From contig CAJMOB010000002.1 in assembly GCA_905214925.1 (NCBI GenBank), positions 62,001 through 126,000 on the forward strand: DNA of 64,000 bases. The letters run 5' to 3'. The notes beneath the pieces were generated by a model. The model made no database searches and was not told where the DNA came from. It was given only the letters and a program-made list of their open reading frames with translations. The number at the start of each line of letters is the position of its first letter. The first letter of the stretch is position 1. The DNA comes from Scybalomonas sp905214925 (lineage in GTDB: Bacteria > Bacillota > Clostridia > Lachnospirales > Lachnospiraceae). Position numbers and translations under genes: made by a program. This document shows positions 52,480 through 61,103 of this stretch, piece after piece.

Positions 52480-52560
52480 CACTTTGCGAACTTCTCACAT
52501 TCGCATGCAGTCACCATACGCGAGCATAAATGCTCTCCTATAGTTCATTGCCTTTGCATA
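52480..52560 (+). repeat. Dispersed 81-base intergenic repeat, copy A
   Basis: Partner of 38320-38400 (about 63 of 81 identical by hand). It contains the same GAGCATAAATGCTC palindrome and a terminal CTTTGCATA. Its first 23 bases also match 17117-17139. It sits between kdgK and uidA, just outside the uidA terminator. Confidence 0.7.
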
Positions 52561-52567
52561 AACTATG

Positions 52568-52622
52568 AAAAAGACTGCACGTCCTAAAACATCTCTTGTT
52601 TTATTGAGCGCCCAGTCTTTTT
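52568..52622 (-). terminator. Terminator of beta-glucuronidase
   Basis: AAAAAGACTG and CAGTCTTTTT arms with inner TAAAAC/GTTTTA pairing, about 40 bases after the uidA stop. Confidence 0.75.
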
Positions 52623-52661
52623 CTTATGATCCATTACTTATTACTTATTCTTTATTTCTTA

Positions 52662-54473
52662 TTATTTTTTGTAATCAAAATCTGGAATCTGTGTCCATCT
52701 ATGTTTAAAGTAATGAGCGGCTAATTTTGGTTTTCTATCTCTTGTAAACAGACCTTTTTTATTTCCTTGCACACGGAGTAATCCTTGGCTTGTAGCAAAG
52801 TCTGCAAAGTTCCATACCTGCTCACCAACTACGATATCATATTCATCAAATACTTTATGATACATTTCATAGTATTCTACTTGATATTCTTCTGTGTAAA
52901 GAACTGGTGTTGTATCATGAAGTCCCATAACGGTGTCAGCACCATACTCTGTAAATACAACTGGTTTTCCAAGTTCTTTCCAGATTTCTAACTCTTTGCG
53001 AAGAGCAGATTCTCCTCTTTCTAAATCTGCAGTCTGTGTATACCAACCGAAATAACGGTTTAAGCAAATAACATCGCTTAATTCTCTTGTACAGTCTTTT
53101 TCTGGTGGTGCGAGCTGAACACTTACTAAAGTACAAGGACGTTTTTGTGGGTCTAACTCTCTTGCTAAGTCATAAAGTGGTTTGAAATAATCATACGCAC
53201 CTTCTCCTGCTGAATCTGGTTCATTTGCAATGCTCCACATAACAACACAAGCATGGTTTTTATCTCTTGCAATTAATTCACGAATAACATCTTTATGATG
53301 TTCTTGTGTCTGTACTCCGTGTTCTTTATCAAAAGTGGAGATTTTTTGTCCATTGAAGTTAGCTCCGCCACCAAACTCTAAGTTAACACCAACTGCTGTT
53401 GTTTCATCGATAACAACAATACCTTCTTCGTCACAAAGACGCATCATTTCTTCACTGTATGGATAATGGCTTGTACGGAAACTGTTTGCTCCCTGCCATT
53501 TCATAAGAGAAATATCTTTTGTATTCATTGGAAGATTGATTCCACGTCCATTTGGGAATGTATCTTCGTGTTTTCCGTATCCTTTAAAATAAAATGGTTT
53601 TTCGTTAATTAAGAAACGATGTCCATCAACACGAACAGTACGAACACCATATGGAAGTGTATAGACATCATCTTTAAATGTTACTTTCACATCGTAAAGA
53701 TATGCATTTAATGGTTGCCATAAACGAACATTTTCTACTTTTAATACGCCACTTGTTCCTTCGCTTTTTGCAACTAAATTTCCTTCTTTATCAAACATTT
53801 CTACGATACATTCGCCTTCGCCAACGGTATCAACAGAATAGATAATGTTTGCATCCGTTCCGTTTACTTCTGGAACAAGAGTAATATCTGCAATATATTC
53901 CTTTGGTGTTGTATAAATTTTAACTGGACGTGTGATTCCACAGTAGTTAAAGAAGTCAAAGTTTGGATTATTCTGAGGTCTTGCAGGAGCGTCTGCTGTA
54001 TCAGCCATTCCCATATCTCCTCCGAGAATATTTCCCTTTCCTCCAACTGGAAGAGTTGTATAATCGATCACGTTATCTACTGCGATTGTGAGTAAATCAT
54101 CTTTTCCTGTTACTTTATCTGTAATTTCAACTTCAAATGGAAGGAATCCTCCTTTATGGTCGCAAAGAAGTTCTCCATTTAAGTAAACTCTTGCACGATG
54201 AGTTACTGCGTCCATGCGAAGCATAACTCTTTGTGTTCTAGCAAAAGCAGGTACTGCAATTTTTCTCTGATAAAATACCCATCCATAATGATCGCGGAAA
54301 TGAATTCCTTCTTTTAAATCATTATAAGATGCTGGCACTGGCATTGTCATTGCATCTTCTAACTTTCTTGTATACCACTGCTCATCAAATCCTTTTCCTG
54401 TATCCAATTTAAAATCCCATACACCACTTAAATCCATAACGATACGAGATTCTGTTCCAATAGAATATAACAT
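52662..54473 (-). CDS. uidA: Beta-glucuronidase (GH2)
   Basis: 603-residue cytoplasmic GH2 enzyme that releases glucuronate from glucuronides. Sandwich domain, immunoglobulin-like domain and TIM barrel follow in order. The acid/base Glu418 (WSIANEPD), nucleophile Glu509 (VVFTEYGAD) and the N-x-K glucuronate-recognition motif (GNKKGLFTRDRKPK) are all present. Between VGVNLEF and EHHKDV it has an insertion about as long as the E. coli enzyme's loop 1, so it should be a Loop-1 gut GUS, the class active on small drug glucuronides. ATG has AAGGAG. Promoter and operator are at 54511-54539. Confidence 0.97.
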   Translation of the reverse strand: MLYSIGTESRIVMDLSGVWDFKLDTGKGFDEQWYTRKLEDAMTMPVPASYNDLKEGIHFRDHYGWVFYQRKIAVPAFARTQRVMLRMDAVTHRARVYLNGELLCDHKGGFLPFEVEITDKVTGKDDLLTIAVDNVIDYTTLPVGGKGNILGGDMGMADTADAPARPQNNPNFDFFNYCGITRPVKIYTTPKEYIADITLVPEVNGTDANIIYSVDTVGEGECIVEMFDKEGNLVAKSEGTSGVLKVENVRLWQPLNAYLYDVKVTFKDDVYTLPYGVRTVRVDGHRFLINEKPFYFKGYGKHEDTFPNGRGINLPMNTKDISLMKWQGANSFRTSHYPYSEEMMRLCDEEGIVVIDETTAVGVNLEFGGGANFNGQKISTFDKEHGVQTQEHHKDVIRELIARDKNHACVVMWSIANEPDSAGEGAYDYFKPLYDLARELDPQKRPCTLVSVQLAPPEKDCTRELSDVICLNRYFGWYTQTADLERGESALRKELEIWKELGKPVVFTEYGADTVMGLHDTTPVLYTEEYQVEYYEMYHKVFDEYDIVVGEQVWNFADFATSQGLLRVQGNKKGLFTRDRKPKLAAHYFKHRWTQIPDFDYKK

Positions 54474-54510
54474 TTTTATTTCTCCTTTTTATTCGTTTTC
54501 CTCATTTTTC

Positions 54511-54539
54511 ACTATACTCCACCTGTATACAAGTGTCAA
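54511..54539 (-). promoter_or_regulatory. Promoter of uidA
   Basis: TTGACA (54534-54539), 17 bases, TATAGT (54511-54516) on the minus strand, with the operator palindrome inside the spacer. Confidence 0.82.
54521..54534. promoter_or_regulatory. Putative GntR operator 4
   Basis: ACCTGTATACAAGT, 13 of 14 positions identical to the perfect site at 49392, located between -35 and -10 of uidA. Confidence 0.72.
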
Positions 54540-54652
54540 TCATACAAAAATATTTTTCCTCTTTTGCACAAAAATAAGGTGCCATTTTTGTGTACTATGA
54601 CAAATTTTTGTTAATAAAATAACAATAAATCCCAATCTATAAATGAGTAAAT

Positions 54653-54687
54653 AAAAAAACTGGCATCGTAGAGGGACGATGCCAGTT
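54653..54687 (-). terminator. Terminator of the small 32-residue gene
   Basis: ACTGGCATCGT pairs perfectly with ACGATGCCAGT and is followed by seven T residues on the minus strand. No other minus-strand gene lies between it and the divergent araC gene. Confidence 0.82.
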
Positions 54688-54803
54688 ATGGAGGGGTTTA
54701 TTATGTTATTATGTCTTTTCTTTCTGAATTATATATTTTAATCGATGACAAACTCTTTCACAGATTCTAATAAAAAGTTTGCCTTCGAGTAAAAACAAAT
54801 TTA

Positions 54804-54902
54804 TTATGATAACTTATTTAATACTTCTAAAAATCTTTTTTTAGATAAACTTTTTCTATATAATACGAATCCTAACATTTCTACTGCATTAATTTCTAAC
54901 AT
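54804..54902 (-). CDS. Candidate small protein of 32 residues
   Basis: ATG 54902 is preceded by AAGGAAGAG at ideal spacing and opens a 32-codon frame closed by tandem TAA stops. The peptide has an amphipathic first half (LEINAVEMLGFVLY) and a basic second half (RKSLSKKRFLEVLNKLS). A perfect intrinsic terminator about 115 bases downstream gives it its own transcription unit, divergent from araC. I do not recognise a family. It may instead be a small regulatory RNA carrying a chance ORF. Confidence 0.5.
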   Translation of the reverse strand: MLEINAVEMLGFVLYRKSLSKKRFLEVLNKLS

Positions 54903-55191
54903 AGTTGTCTCTTCCTTTCTTTACTAATCTTCTATATTTATATGGTTTCTTTCTTTCACATTTGTCTTCCTCGAAACAACAACCATTCATTTTTTCTATT
55001 GGAACATCTGGTTTTGAATGTTTTGTTGTCTCGCTGTTGACATATACTATTCTAACAAATTTCTAGGAAAAATACATTGTAGTTCGATTTTAATAGTTTG
55101 CATTTCGGTCATGAATTTGTTATGCTATATAATATTAAATTATTATTGTTTGCATAGTACGATTTTTAATAAAAAGAAAGGAGAATAAAAA

Positions 55192-55995
55192 TTGAAAAAA
55201 CATGAAAAATTTCTAGCTGATTATATTAAATATGAGAAGAAATATAGTACCGAAAATGGACTTCAATATGAACTTCATTGCCACGACCAATATGAGATCA
55301 ATTATATACTAGATGGTGATGTTGTATTTCTTATGGAAGGTATGGAATTTAGGCCTCCTAAAAACAGTGTCTTGCTCATTGCCCCTCATAAATTTCATGG
55401 CCTTTATACCCTATCCGATCGCCCTTATATTCGTTATCAGATCCACTTTTATCCTGATCTATTAAATGACGATGAAGAACAACTGCTTTTACTCCCCTTT
55501 TCCAAAGACAATGTTATGTTCTGTAATGCCGATCGTTTTCATCTTGATCACTATATGGAAGCCATCGATGACTGCCAAATTTTAGATAGTTGGCTCTTAA
55601 ATATTGCAATTCGGTCACGACTAATCTCCATATTAACGCAACTAAATGCAATATCAGCTTCTGGTATCAGTGGAGAAGAAATCGATCCGATTGCAAAAGA
55701 AATTTTAAATTATATTAACGATCATTTGACAGAAACTCTCTATGTAGAGGAAATTGCAAAGAAGTTCTTTATGAGTAAAAACTATTTAACAAAGATCTTT
55801 CGTAAAATGACAGGGACTACCGTGGCCAACTATATTTTGCATAAAAGACTTTCCATTGCAAAAGGTCTGATTCAATCCAATGTCCCTGCTACAACAGCCG
55901 CCCTACAAGCTGGTTTCCCTGAATACTCTACCTTTTATCGGAATTATAAAAAAGTATTTGGCTATTCTCCTAACGAGGAATTGTCCAAATCATAA
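55192..55995 (+). CDS. AraC-family transcriptional regulator
   Basis: 267 residues. The N-terminal cupin-type sensor (about 15-150) has the pattern HCHDQYEINYILDGD and a later FHLDHYME. The C-terminal double helix-turn-helix (about 165-265) contains YVEEIAKKFFMSKNYLTKIFRK and AALQAGFPEYSTFYRNYKKVFGYSP. The start codon is TTG 55192, preceded by AAAGGAG; no ATG suits. This type commonly activates glycan or sugar genes. Targets here could be uidA, eda or the small gene, but no binding site is evident. Confidence 0.9.
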   Translation: MKKHEKFLADYIKYEKKYSTENGLQYELHCHDQYEINYILDGDVVFLMEGMEFRPPKNSVLLIAPHKFHGLYTLSDRPYIRYQIHFYPDLLNDDEEQLLLLPFSKDNVMFCNADRFHLDHYMEAIDDCQILDSWLLNIAIRSRLISILTQLNAISASGISGEEIDPIAKEILNYINDHLTETLYVEEIAKKFFMSKNYLTKIFRKMTGTTVANYILHKRLSIAKGLIQSNVPATTAALQAGFPEYSTFYRNYKKVFGYSPNEELSKS

Positions 55996-56023
55996 CTTCT
56001 CATGCATCGCTCGCACGTAGTGC

Positions 56024-56079
56024 TTTTTTATTCTATAGGATGACACTCGCTTGCGAGGAATTTCCTATAGAATAAAAAA
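56024..56079 (+). repeat. Long inverted repeat after araC
   Basis: TTTTTTATTCTATAGGA pairs with TCCTATAGAATAAAAAA, with a small CTCGC/GCGAG stem in the loop. The arms resemble those of the inverted repeat after gntR (50562-50628). Confidence 0.6.
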
Positions 56080-56114
56080 TGGCAGCGGTTTTCCTTCGAA
56101 AACCACTGCCATTT
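56075..56114 (-). terminator. Terminator of eda
   Basis: AAATGGCAG[T/C]GGTTTT pairs with AAAACC[G/A]CTGCCATTT, followed on the minus strand by a T-run. Confidence 0.85.
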
Positions 56115-56210
56115 CTTTCAATCTATATTTATTTTACTTAGGAGCTTTATCGCTAACGGTGGAAAATAGAAATACAAGCATTTCTGCTTGACTTATGCCT
56201 TCCACACAAA

Positions 56211-56852
56211 TTATTTAGAACGAATTTCAGCAACGCGTTCTACAGCTTCTTTTGTTAACGCTTTGATTTCATCGAATTTTTTGGCTTCTACAAGATCTCC
56301 TTTTACCATCCAGCTACCGCCACAAGCAACAATCTTATTAAATCCTAAATAAGATTCTAAATTGTTAGCGTTTACACCACCTGTTGGCATAAATTTCACG
56401 TTTGTATAAGGAGCAGCTAATGCTTTAATTGTAGCAACACCACCGAACTGTTCTGCAGGGAAGAATTTAATTACTTCTAATCCTCTTTTTACAGCCTGTG
56501 CTACTTCAGATGGTGTAATACATCCTGGATAAACAGGAATGTCTTTTTCAAGACAGTAGTCCACGATTTCTGGATCAAATCCAGGGCTTACGATAAATTT
56601 TGCACCTGCATTTACTGCACGATCTACCTGTTCGATTGTTAATACAGTACCAGCTCCAACGAACATTTCTGGATGAGCTTCTGTCATAATACGAATAGAT
56701 TCTTCTGCTGCTTCTGTTCTAAATGTTACTTCTGCACATGGAAGTCCACCTTCACATAAAGCATCCGCAAGAGGTTTTGCATCTTCTGCATGATTTAATA
56801 CAACAACTGGAACAACACCTAATTTTGCAATCTGTTCAGATACTTGGTTCAT
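56211..56852 (-). CDS. eda: KDPG/KHG aldolase
   Basis: 213-residue class I aldolase cleaving 2-keto-3-deoxy-6-phosphogluconate to pyruvate and glyceraldehyde-3-phosphate, the last step of hexuronate breakdown. Glu41 and Arg45 (AEVTFRT) and the Schiff-base Lys129 (EVIKFFPAEQFGG) are present, as is GAGTVL and the phosphate loop MPTGGV. ATG with GGAGG-like sequence (CGGAGGT) upstream. The gene is monocistronic, with its own promoter, an operator-like palindrome upstream and a terminator. Confidence 0.96.
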   Translation of the reverse strand: MNQVSEQIAKLGVVPVVVLNHAEDAKPLADALCEGGLPCAEVTFRTEAAEESIRIMTEAHPEMFVGAGTVLTIEQVDRAVNAGAKFIVSPGFDPEIVDYCLEKDIPVYPGCITPSEVAQAVKRGLEVIKFFPAEQFGGVATIKALAAPYTNVKFMPTGGVNANNLESYLGFNKIVACGGSWMVKGDLVEAKKFDEIKALTKEAVERVAEIRSK

Positions 56853-56924
56853 AATTCGATACCTCCGATATGTTTTACTTGTATATTACTAATTTATTGT
56901 GATAAACTTAGCTTCTAATTGAAG

Positions 56925-56952
56925 ATTATACACTTTTCAATAGAAAAGTCAA
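56925..56952 (-). promoter_or_regulatory. Promoter of eda
   Basis: TTGACT (56947-56952), 16 bases, TATAAT (56925-56930) on the minus strand. Confidence 0.75.
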
Positions 56953-56965
56953 GGGGACTTCCCTA

Positions 56966-56979
56966 TCTTGTATACAAGC
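56966..56979. promoter_or_regulatory. Putative GntR operator 5, upstream of eda
   Basis: TCTTGTATACAAGC shares the core CTTGTATACAAG with operator 1. Unlike the uidA and transporter sites, it lies 13 bases upstream of the -35, so the effect on eda may differ, or it may serve the end of hom. Confidence 0.65.
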
Positions 56980-56989
56980 AAATTCTCTT

Positions 56990-58174
56990 TTATCCTTCTT
57001 GATTTATTCGGGCAACAAAAAGACCTCTATCTTCTTTTTGTAATCGTTCTACTCCTTCATGCAACTGTCCTGTACTAATATCTTTAATTGGATAATAAAC
57101 CATTCCTTCAAATACCTCTGGCAGTTTTGTATGTTCTCCAAATACTTCTCTTACTTTTGCTTCTCCAACTACTGTACGAAGCATATAATCTTTTTTCACT
57201 TTATCATACTGGAATTTTACTTGTTTTGAGAAGTCAAACGCCGTTTCTTCTTCTCCTTCCATAATATCAATCATATCTTGTACAATAGCGTTGGCTGTTG
57301 GCAACATTCCTGCCCCTTGTCCATAAAACTTTAACTCTCCGATTGTCGTTCCTGTAACACTTCCTAAATTAAAGTTATCTGGAACACTAGCTTCCATAGA
57401 ATCTTTTGAAAAAACTACTGGTTCCACACAGCAACTTACGACGCCTTCTTGTCTTTTCGCCTCTCCAATTAATTTCACTACTTTGCCTTTTCTCTTAAAA
57501 AAGTCAATATCTAACTTTGTAATTGTTCGAATTCCAAAAATCGGAAAATCACTCGGTGCGATACAATCATAGGCAAGGGAAGCTGTGATTTGCAATTTAT
57601 TTCCAATATCAATTCCATCAATATCAGCAGATGGATCATGCTCTGCATATCCAAGTTGTTGTGCTTGTTTTAATACTTCATCAAATTCAGCACCTTCTTT
57701 ATACATACGATCTAAAATATAGTTGGTTGTACCATTAAAAATTCCATGAAAATCAGATACTTCATCAATTCGTTTCACTTTTTCTACAGAACGAATCCAT
57801 GGAATTCCTCCTCCTGTTGATGCCTCGAATAAAAACTGTACTTCATTTTCTTTTGCCACTTGAAGAAATTCTTGTAAATGTGCTGCTACTACTTTCTTAT
57901 TGGCGGTTACCACGTGCTTTTTGGCTCTTAATGCTTCAAGAATCATTGTTCTAGCAGGTTCTAATCCCCCTAATACTTCTACAACAACTTCCACTTCTTT
58001 GTCCGCTAAAATCTTATTGAAATCATCGCACATTTCTGGAAGAACTTTTTCTTTTCCTTTTCGAATCCATATATATGAAACTGACATTCTAGATGTATAT
58101 GTAGTTGCTTTTTGACTAATAATCTCATATACGCCTCTTCCAATTGTTCCATATCCTAAAATAGCTACTTTCAT
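56990..58174 (-). CDS. hom: Homoserine dehydrogenase
   Basis: 394 residues. Reduces aspartate semialdehyde to homoserine for threonine and methionine synthesis. NAD(P) site GYGTIGRGVYE at the N-terminus, TANKKVVAAH, FEASTGGGIPWI, the signature FNGTTNYILDRM and GYAEHDPSADIDGIDIGNKLQI are present. The C-terminal tail after about residue 325 is shorter than a full ACT-domain form (about 430 residues), so threonine feedback may be altered; this is inferred from length only. It is divergent from thrC-thrB across about 315 bases. A TATAAT at 58216-58221 is a plausible -10. Confidence 0.95.
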   Translation of the reverse strand: MKVAILGYGTIGRGVYEIISQKATTYTSRMSVSYIWIRKGKEKVLPEMCDDFNKILADKEVEVVVEVLGGLEPARTMILEALRAKKHVVTANKKVVAAHLQEFLQVAKENEVQFLFEASTGGGIPWIRSVEKVKRIDEVSDFHGIFNGTTNYILDRMYKEGAEFDEVLKQAQQLGYAEHDPSADIDGIDIGNKLQITASLAYDCIAPSDFPIFGIRTITKLDIDFFKRKGKVVKLIGEAKRQEGVVSCCVEPVVFSKDSMEASVPDNFNLGSVTGTTIGELKFYGQGAGMLPTANAIVQDMIDIMEGEEETAFDFSKQVKFQYDKVKKDYMLRTVVGEAKVREVFGEHTKLPEVFEGMVYYPIKDISTGQLHEGVERLQKEDRGLFVARINQEG

Positions 58175-58490
58175 TCTTTTTGTCTCCCTTCCGATGAATT
58201 TCGTTAATATTACTCATTATAGCATAAATACAGATTTTAACATAATCTTTATATATTTTTGCGATATTTTTTCATCCTTATCCAAATTCCTTCCTAGTCT
58301 TTTTAATTTCATTATTTTTTTCTGAATGTTTTGAATGGATAAAATTTGTTGTATTTATAACCTTTTTCACTGAAATTGGTTACCTCTTTACCGCAATAAA
58401 TTTTTGTTGTTTTTCAAAAAACACTTGTATTTATATTGCGGACATTGTATCATGGTATTTATTATAATGCAAGGAGAAAAAGGTGAGATT
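58175..58490. other. Divergent hom/thrC promoter region
   Basis: About 315 AT-rich bases. For hom, TATAAT at 58216-58221 (minus) has only a weak -35. For thrC, TTGTAT (58425-58430), 17 bases and TATCAT (58448-58453) on the plus strand form a reasonable promoter. I see no T-box, attenuator or leader peptide rich in Thr codons. Confidence 0.5.
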
Positions 58491-59999
58491 ATGAAAAATT
58501 ATTTTAACAGCACAAGAAATAAAACATTACATACTTCCGTAAAAGACGCTATTTTACAAGGATTAGCCCCTGATGGAGGACTCTATGTAACAGATACACT
58601 GGGACATACGGTTCTTAATTTAAATGACTTACTTCCTATGACTTATGAAGAAATGGCACCAATTATTTTATCTGCCCTTCTTCCTGGTTTTACAACCAAT
58701 GAATTAGAAACCGCTGTCTTTCATGCCTATCATAACTCCTTTTCTAGTAAAGAAGTAACACCCGTTGTCTCCATCGATGAGGATAAAAATTTTTTATTGG
58801 AGCTTTTCCATGGACCAACTTCTGCATTTAAAGATGTTGCATTACAGATGTTGCCACAGCTTATGTCACTTGCCTTAAAAAACCAAGGAGACAAACAGGT
58901 TATGATTTTAGCCGCAACAAGCGGTGACACTGGAAAAGCGGCTCTTTGTGGATTCCAAGATGTCCCAAGAACTGGCATCTTAGTTTTCTATCCAAAAGAT
59001 GGTACTAGTGCGATTCAAAGACTTCAAATGGAGACACAAGAAGGTTCTAATACTTCTGTTTGCGCTCTTATTGGTAATTTTGACGATGCACAATCCAAAG
59101 TAAAAGAACTGTTCCATTCTCCATCGTTACTGACCCTTTGTGATGAGAAAAATATTCTTTTCTCCAGTGCTAACTCTATTAATATCGGACGTTTAGCACC
59201 ACAGGCTGTATACTATTTCTACTCTTATTTCCAATTAGTAAAAAGAGGAAAAATTGCCCTTGGAGATGAAATTGATTTTTGTGTTCCAACTGGAAACTTT
59301 GGAGATATATTAGCAGGATATTATGCGAAATTATTAGGACTGCCTGTTCACAAATTAATCGTAGCTTCTAATGCTAATAATGTTTTAACCGATTTCTTCA
59401 CAACAGGAACTTACGATCGCCGTCGTCCATTTCATAAAACACTTTCTCCATCCATGGATATTTTAATTTCTAGTAACTTAGAACGTCTCCTTTATTATAT
59501 GAGCGGAAATGATGATGTTTATACAAAAGAATTGATGGACTCTCTACAGGAAAACGGACATTACACAATTAAACCTTCTCTTCTTGCGAAATTAAAAGAG
59601 ACTTTCTACGCAGGATATTGTACGGATGAACAATGTAAACAAGAAATTCATACGGTATATGAAGAACAAAATTATGTATTAGATCCTCATACAGCCGTTG
59701 GCTATCATGTTATGAAACAATACCAACAAGAAGCAAAAGAACAACGCCCTTGTATTCTTCTTTCTACTGCAAGCCCTTACAAATTCTGCGGGCAAGTGTA
59801 TGAAGCGATTACAGGCACTCTTCCAGAAGCAGATGAATTTGCGTTAATGGAATTATTATCAGAGAAAACAAATACTGAGATTCCAAAGAATTTAAGTGAA
59901 TTAAAGGAAAAATCAATCCTTCATAATACCGTTATTTCAAAAGAAGATATGGATTCCTATGTGCTAGAAAAAACAAAAGAACTTTTTATGAAACGCTAA
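58491..59999 (+). CDS. thrC: Threonine synthase
   Basis: 502 residues, the long (E. coli/yeast-like) form. It converts O-phosphohomoserine to threonine using pyridoxal phosphate bound to the Lys in HGPTSAFKDVALQ. SGDTGKAAL, the PLP phosphate region and PTGNFGDILAGYYAK are present. I chose ATG 58491 (MKNYFNSTRNK) rather than the open upstream extension from 58404, because the N-terminus matches the family; AAGGTGAG lies just upstream. thrB follows by 67 bases on the same strand. Confidence 0.96.
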   Translation: MKNYFNSTRNKTLHTSVKDAILQGLAPDGGLYVTDTLGHTVLNLNDLLPMTYEEMAPIILSALLPGFTTNELETAVFHAYHNSFSSKEVTPVVSIDEDKNFLLELFHGPTSAFKDVALQMLPQLMSLALKNQGDKQVMILAATSGDTGKAALCGFQDVPRTGILVFYPKDGTSAIQRLQMETQEGSNTSVCALIGNFDDAQSKVKELFHSPSLLTLCDEKNILFSSANSINIGRLAPQAVYYFYSYFQLVKRGKIALGDEIDFCVPTGNFGDILAGYYAKLLGLPVHKLIVASNANNVLTDFFTTGTYDRRRPFHKTLSPSMDILISSNLERLLYYMSGNDDVYTKELMDSLQENGHYTIKPSLLAKLKETFYAGYCTDEQCKQEIHTVYEEQNYVLDPHTAVGYHVMKQYQQEAKEQRPCILLSTASPYKFCGQVYEAITGTLPEADEFALMELLSEKTNTEIPKNLSELKEKSILHNTVISKEDMDSYVLEKTKELFMKR

Positions 60000-60066
60000 G
60001 AAACACGTTTCCTATAAAAGAATATTATTTTTTAACGAATTATTATTGAGAAAGGAGAACTTCGCT

Positions 60067-60945
60067 ATGTTTCTTGTAAGTGTACCCGCAACAAGTGCCA
60101 ACGTGGGAGCTGGTTTTGATTGCCTTGGACTCGCACTCTCTTTACGCGGTAATTTCACATTTCGCTCTCTTCCTAACGACGTTATCATCAAAGGATGTGA
60201 GCCTGCCTATTGTACAAAAGACAACCTTGTTTATCTCGCATTTGAAAGGACAATGAATTTCATTGGAAAATCAATTTCTGGTGTGGAGATTATTATTGAC
60301 TGTGAAATTCCTCTTCAAAGAGGGTTAGGAAGCAGTGCTGTCTGCATCGTGGCTGGAGCATTTGGTGCCAACGCCTTAGCTGGTTTTCCTCTTTCAAAAG
60401 AAGAACTATTCGCTATTTGTACAGATATGGAAGGACACCCTGATAACGTAGGCCCTGCTATTTTTGGTGGATTAACGTTATCCTATATGAGTGACGAGCA
60501 TCCAATTATGGTTCCTTATCAGGTTCATGAATCCCTTCACTTTATGGCTGTCGTTCCAGAAACAACGGTTTCCACTCATGACGCTAGGGCGATTCTTCCA
60601 AAGGAACTTTCTTATCAAGACGCCGTTTTTAATATCGGGCATTGTGCCGCCTTTTTAAAAGGCCTAGAAACAGGAAATACTGCCCTCATTCGATCTTCTG
60701 CTGGAGATCGCCTTCATGAACCATACCGTAAACAATTGATTCCAGAGTATGAGCCTCTTTTCGCCTTATGCAAGGCTCATAACGCATTGGCTTTGCTCAT
60801 TAGTGGAAGCGGATCTACTATGCTCGTTATTAGTGATAAAAAAGAAACTTTAGACTCCATTGAAAAAGATATTTTAAAGACTTGCTCTGTCACTTGTCAT
60901 CAGTTGCAAGTGGAACAAGAAGGGGTCATTGTAACGGAAGTTTAG
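60067..60945 (+). CDS. thrB: Homoserine kinase
   Basis: 292-residue GHMP kinase phosphorylating homoserine. N-terminal VSVPATSANVGAGFDCLGLAL, the ATP loop PLQRGLGSSAVCIVAG, the DGHPDN-type motif (here MEGHPDNVGPAI) and the C-terminal LISGSGSTML are all present. ATG 60067 has AAAGGAG upstream. It is co-transcribed with thrC and followed by a strong terminator. Confidence 0.96.
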   Translation: MFLVSVPATSANVGAGFDCLGLALSLRGNFTFRSLPNDVIIKGCEPAYCTKDNLVYLAFERTMNFIGKSISGVEIIIDCEIPLQRGLGSSAVCIVAGAFGANALAGFPLSKEELFAICTDMEGHPDNVGPAIFGGLTLSYMSDEHPIMVPYQVHESLHFMAVVPETTVSTHDARAILPKELSYQDAVFNIGHCAAFLKGLETGNTALIRSSAGDRLHEPYRKQLIPEYEPLFALCKAHNALALLISGSGSTMLVISDKKETLDSIEKDILKTCSVTCHQLQVEQEGVIVTEV

Positions 60946-60973
60946 ATCTTTCTATTCTTTTCCCCTTTCCTAC

Positions 60974-61033
60974 AAAAAAGGACAGAGGCATGTAAAAGAG
61001 AAATCTTTCTTTTATAATGCCTTTGTCCTTTTT
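60974..61033 (+). terminator. Terminator of thrC-thrB
   Basis: AAAAAAGGACAGAGGCAT pairs with ATGCCTTTGTCCTTTTT and an inner AAAAGA/TCTTTT stem extends it. Confidence 0.88.
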
Positions 61034-61103
61034 ATGTCCTTTTTTCCTATCGTTTAATTTTAACCTTATAATCTTATTGTCTTATCTTATACGGTAGCCT
61101 TTT

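Noticed and set aside
54889..54990. A 33-codon Cys/Lys-rich frame overlapping the start of the 32-residue small gene
   Set aside because: It lacks a ribosome binding site; the overlapping 32-codon frame has an ideal one.
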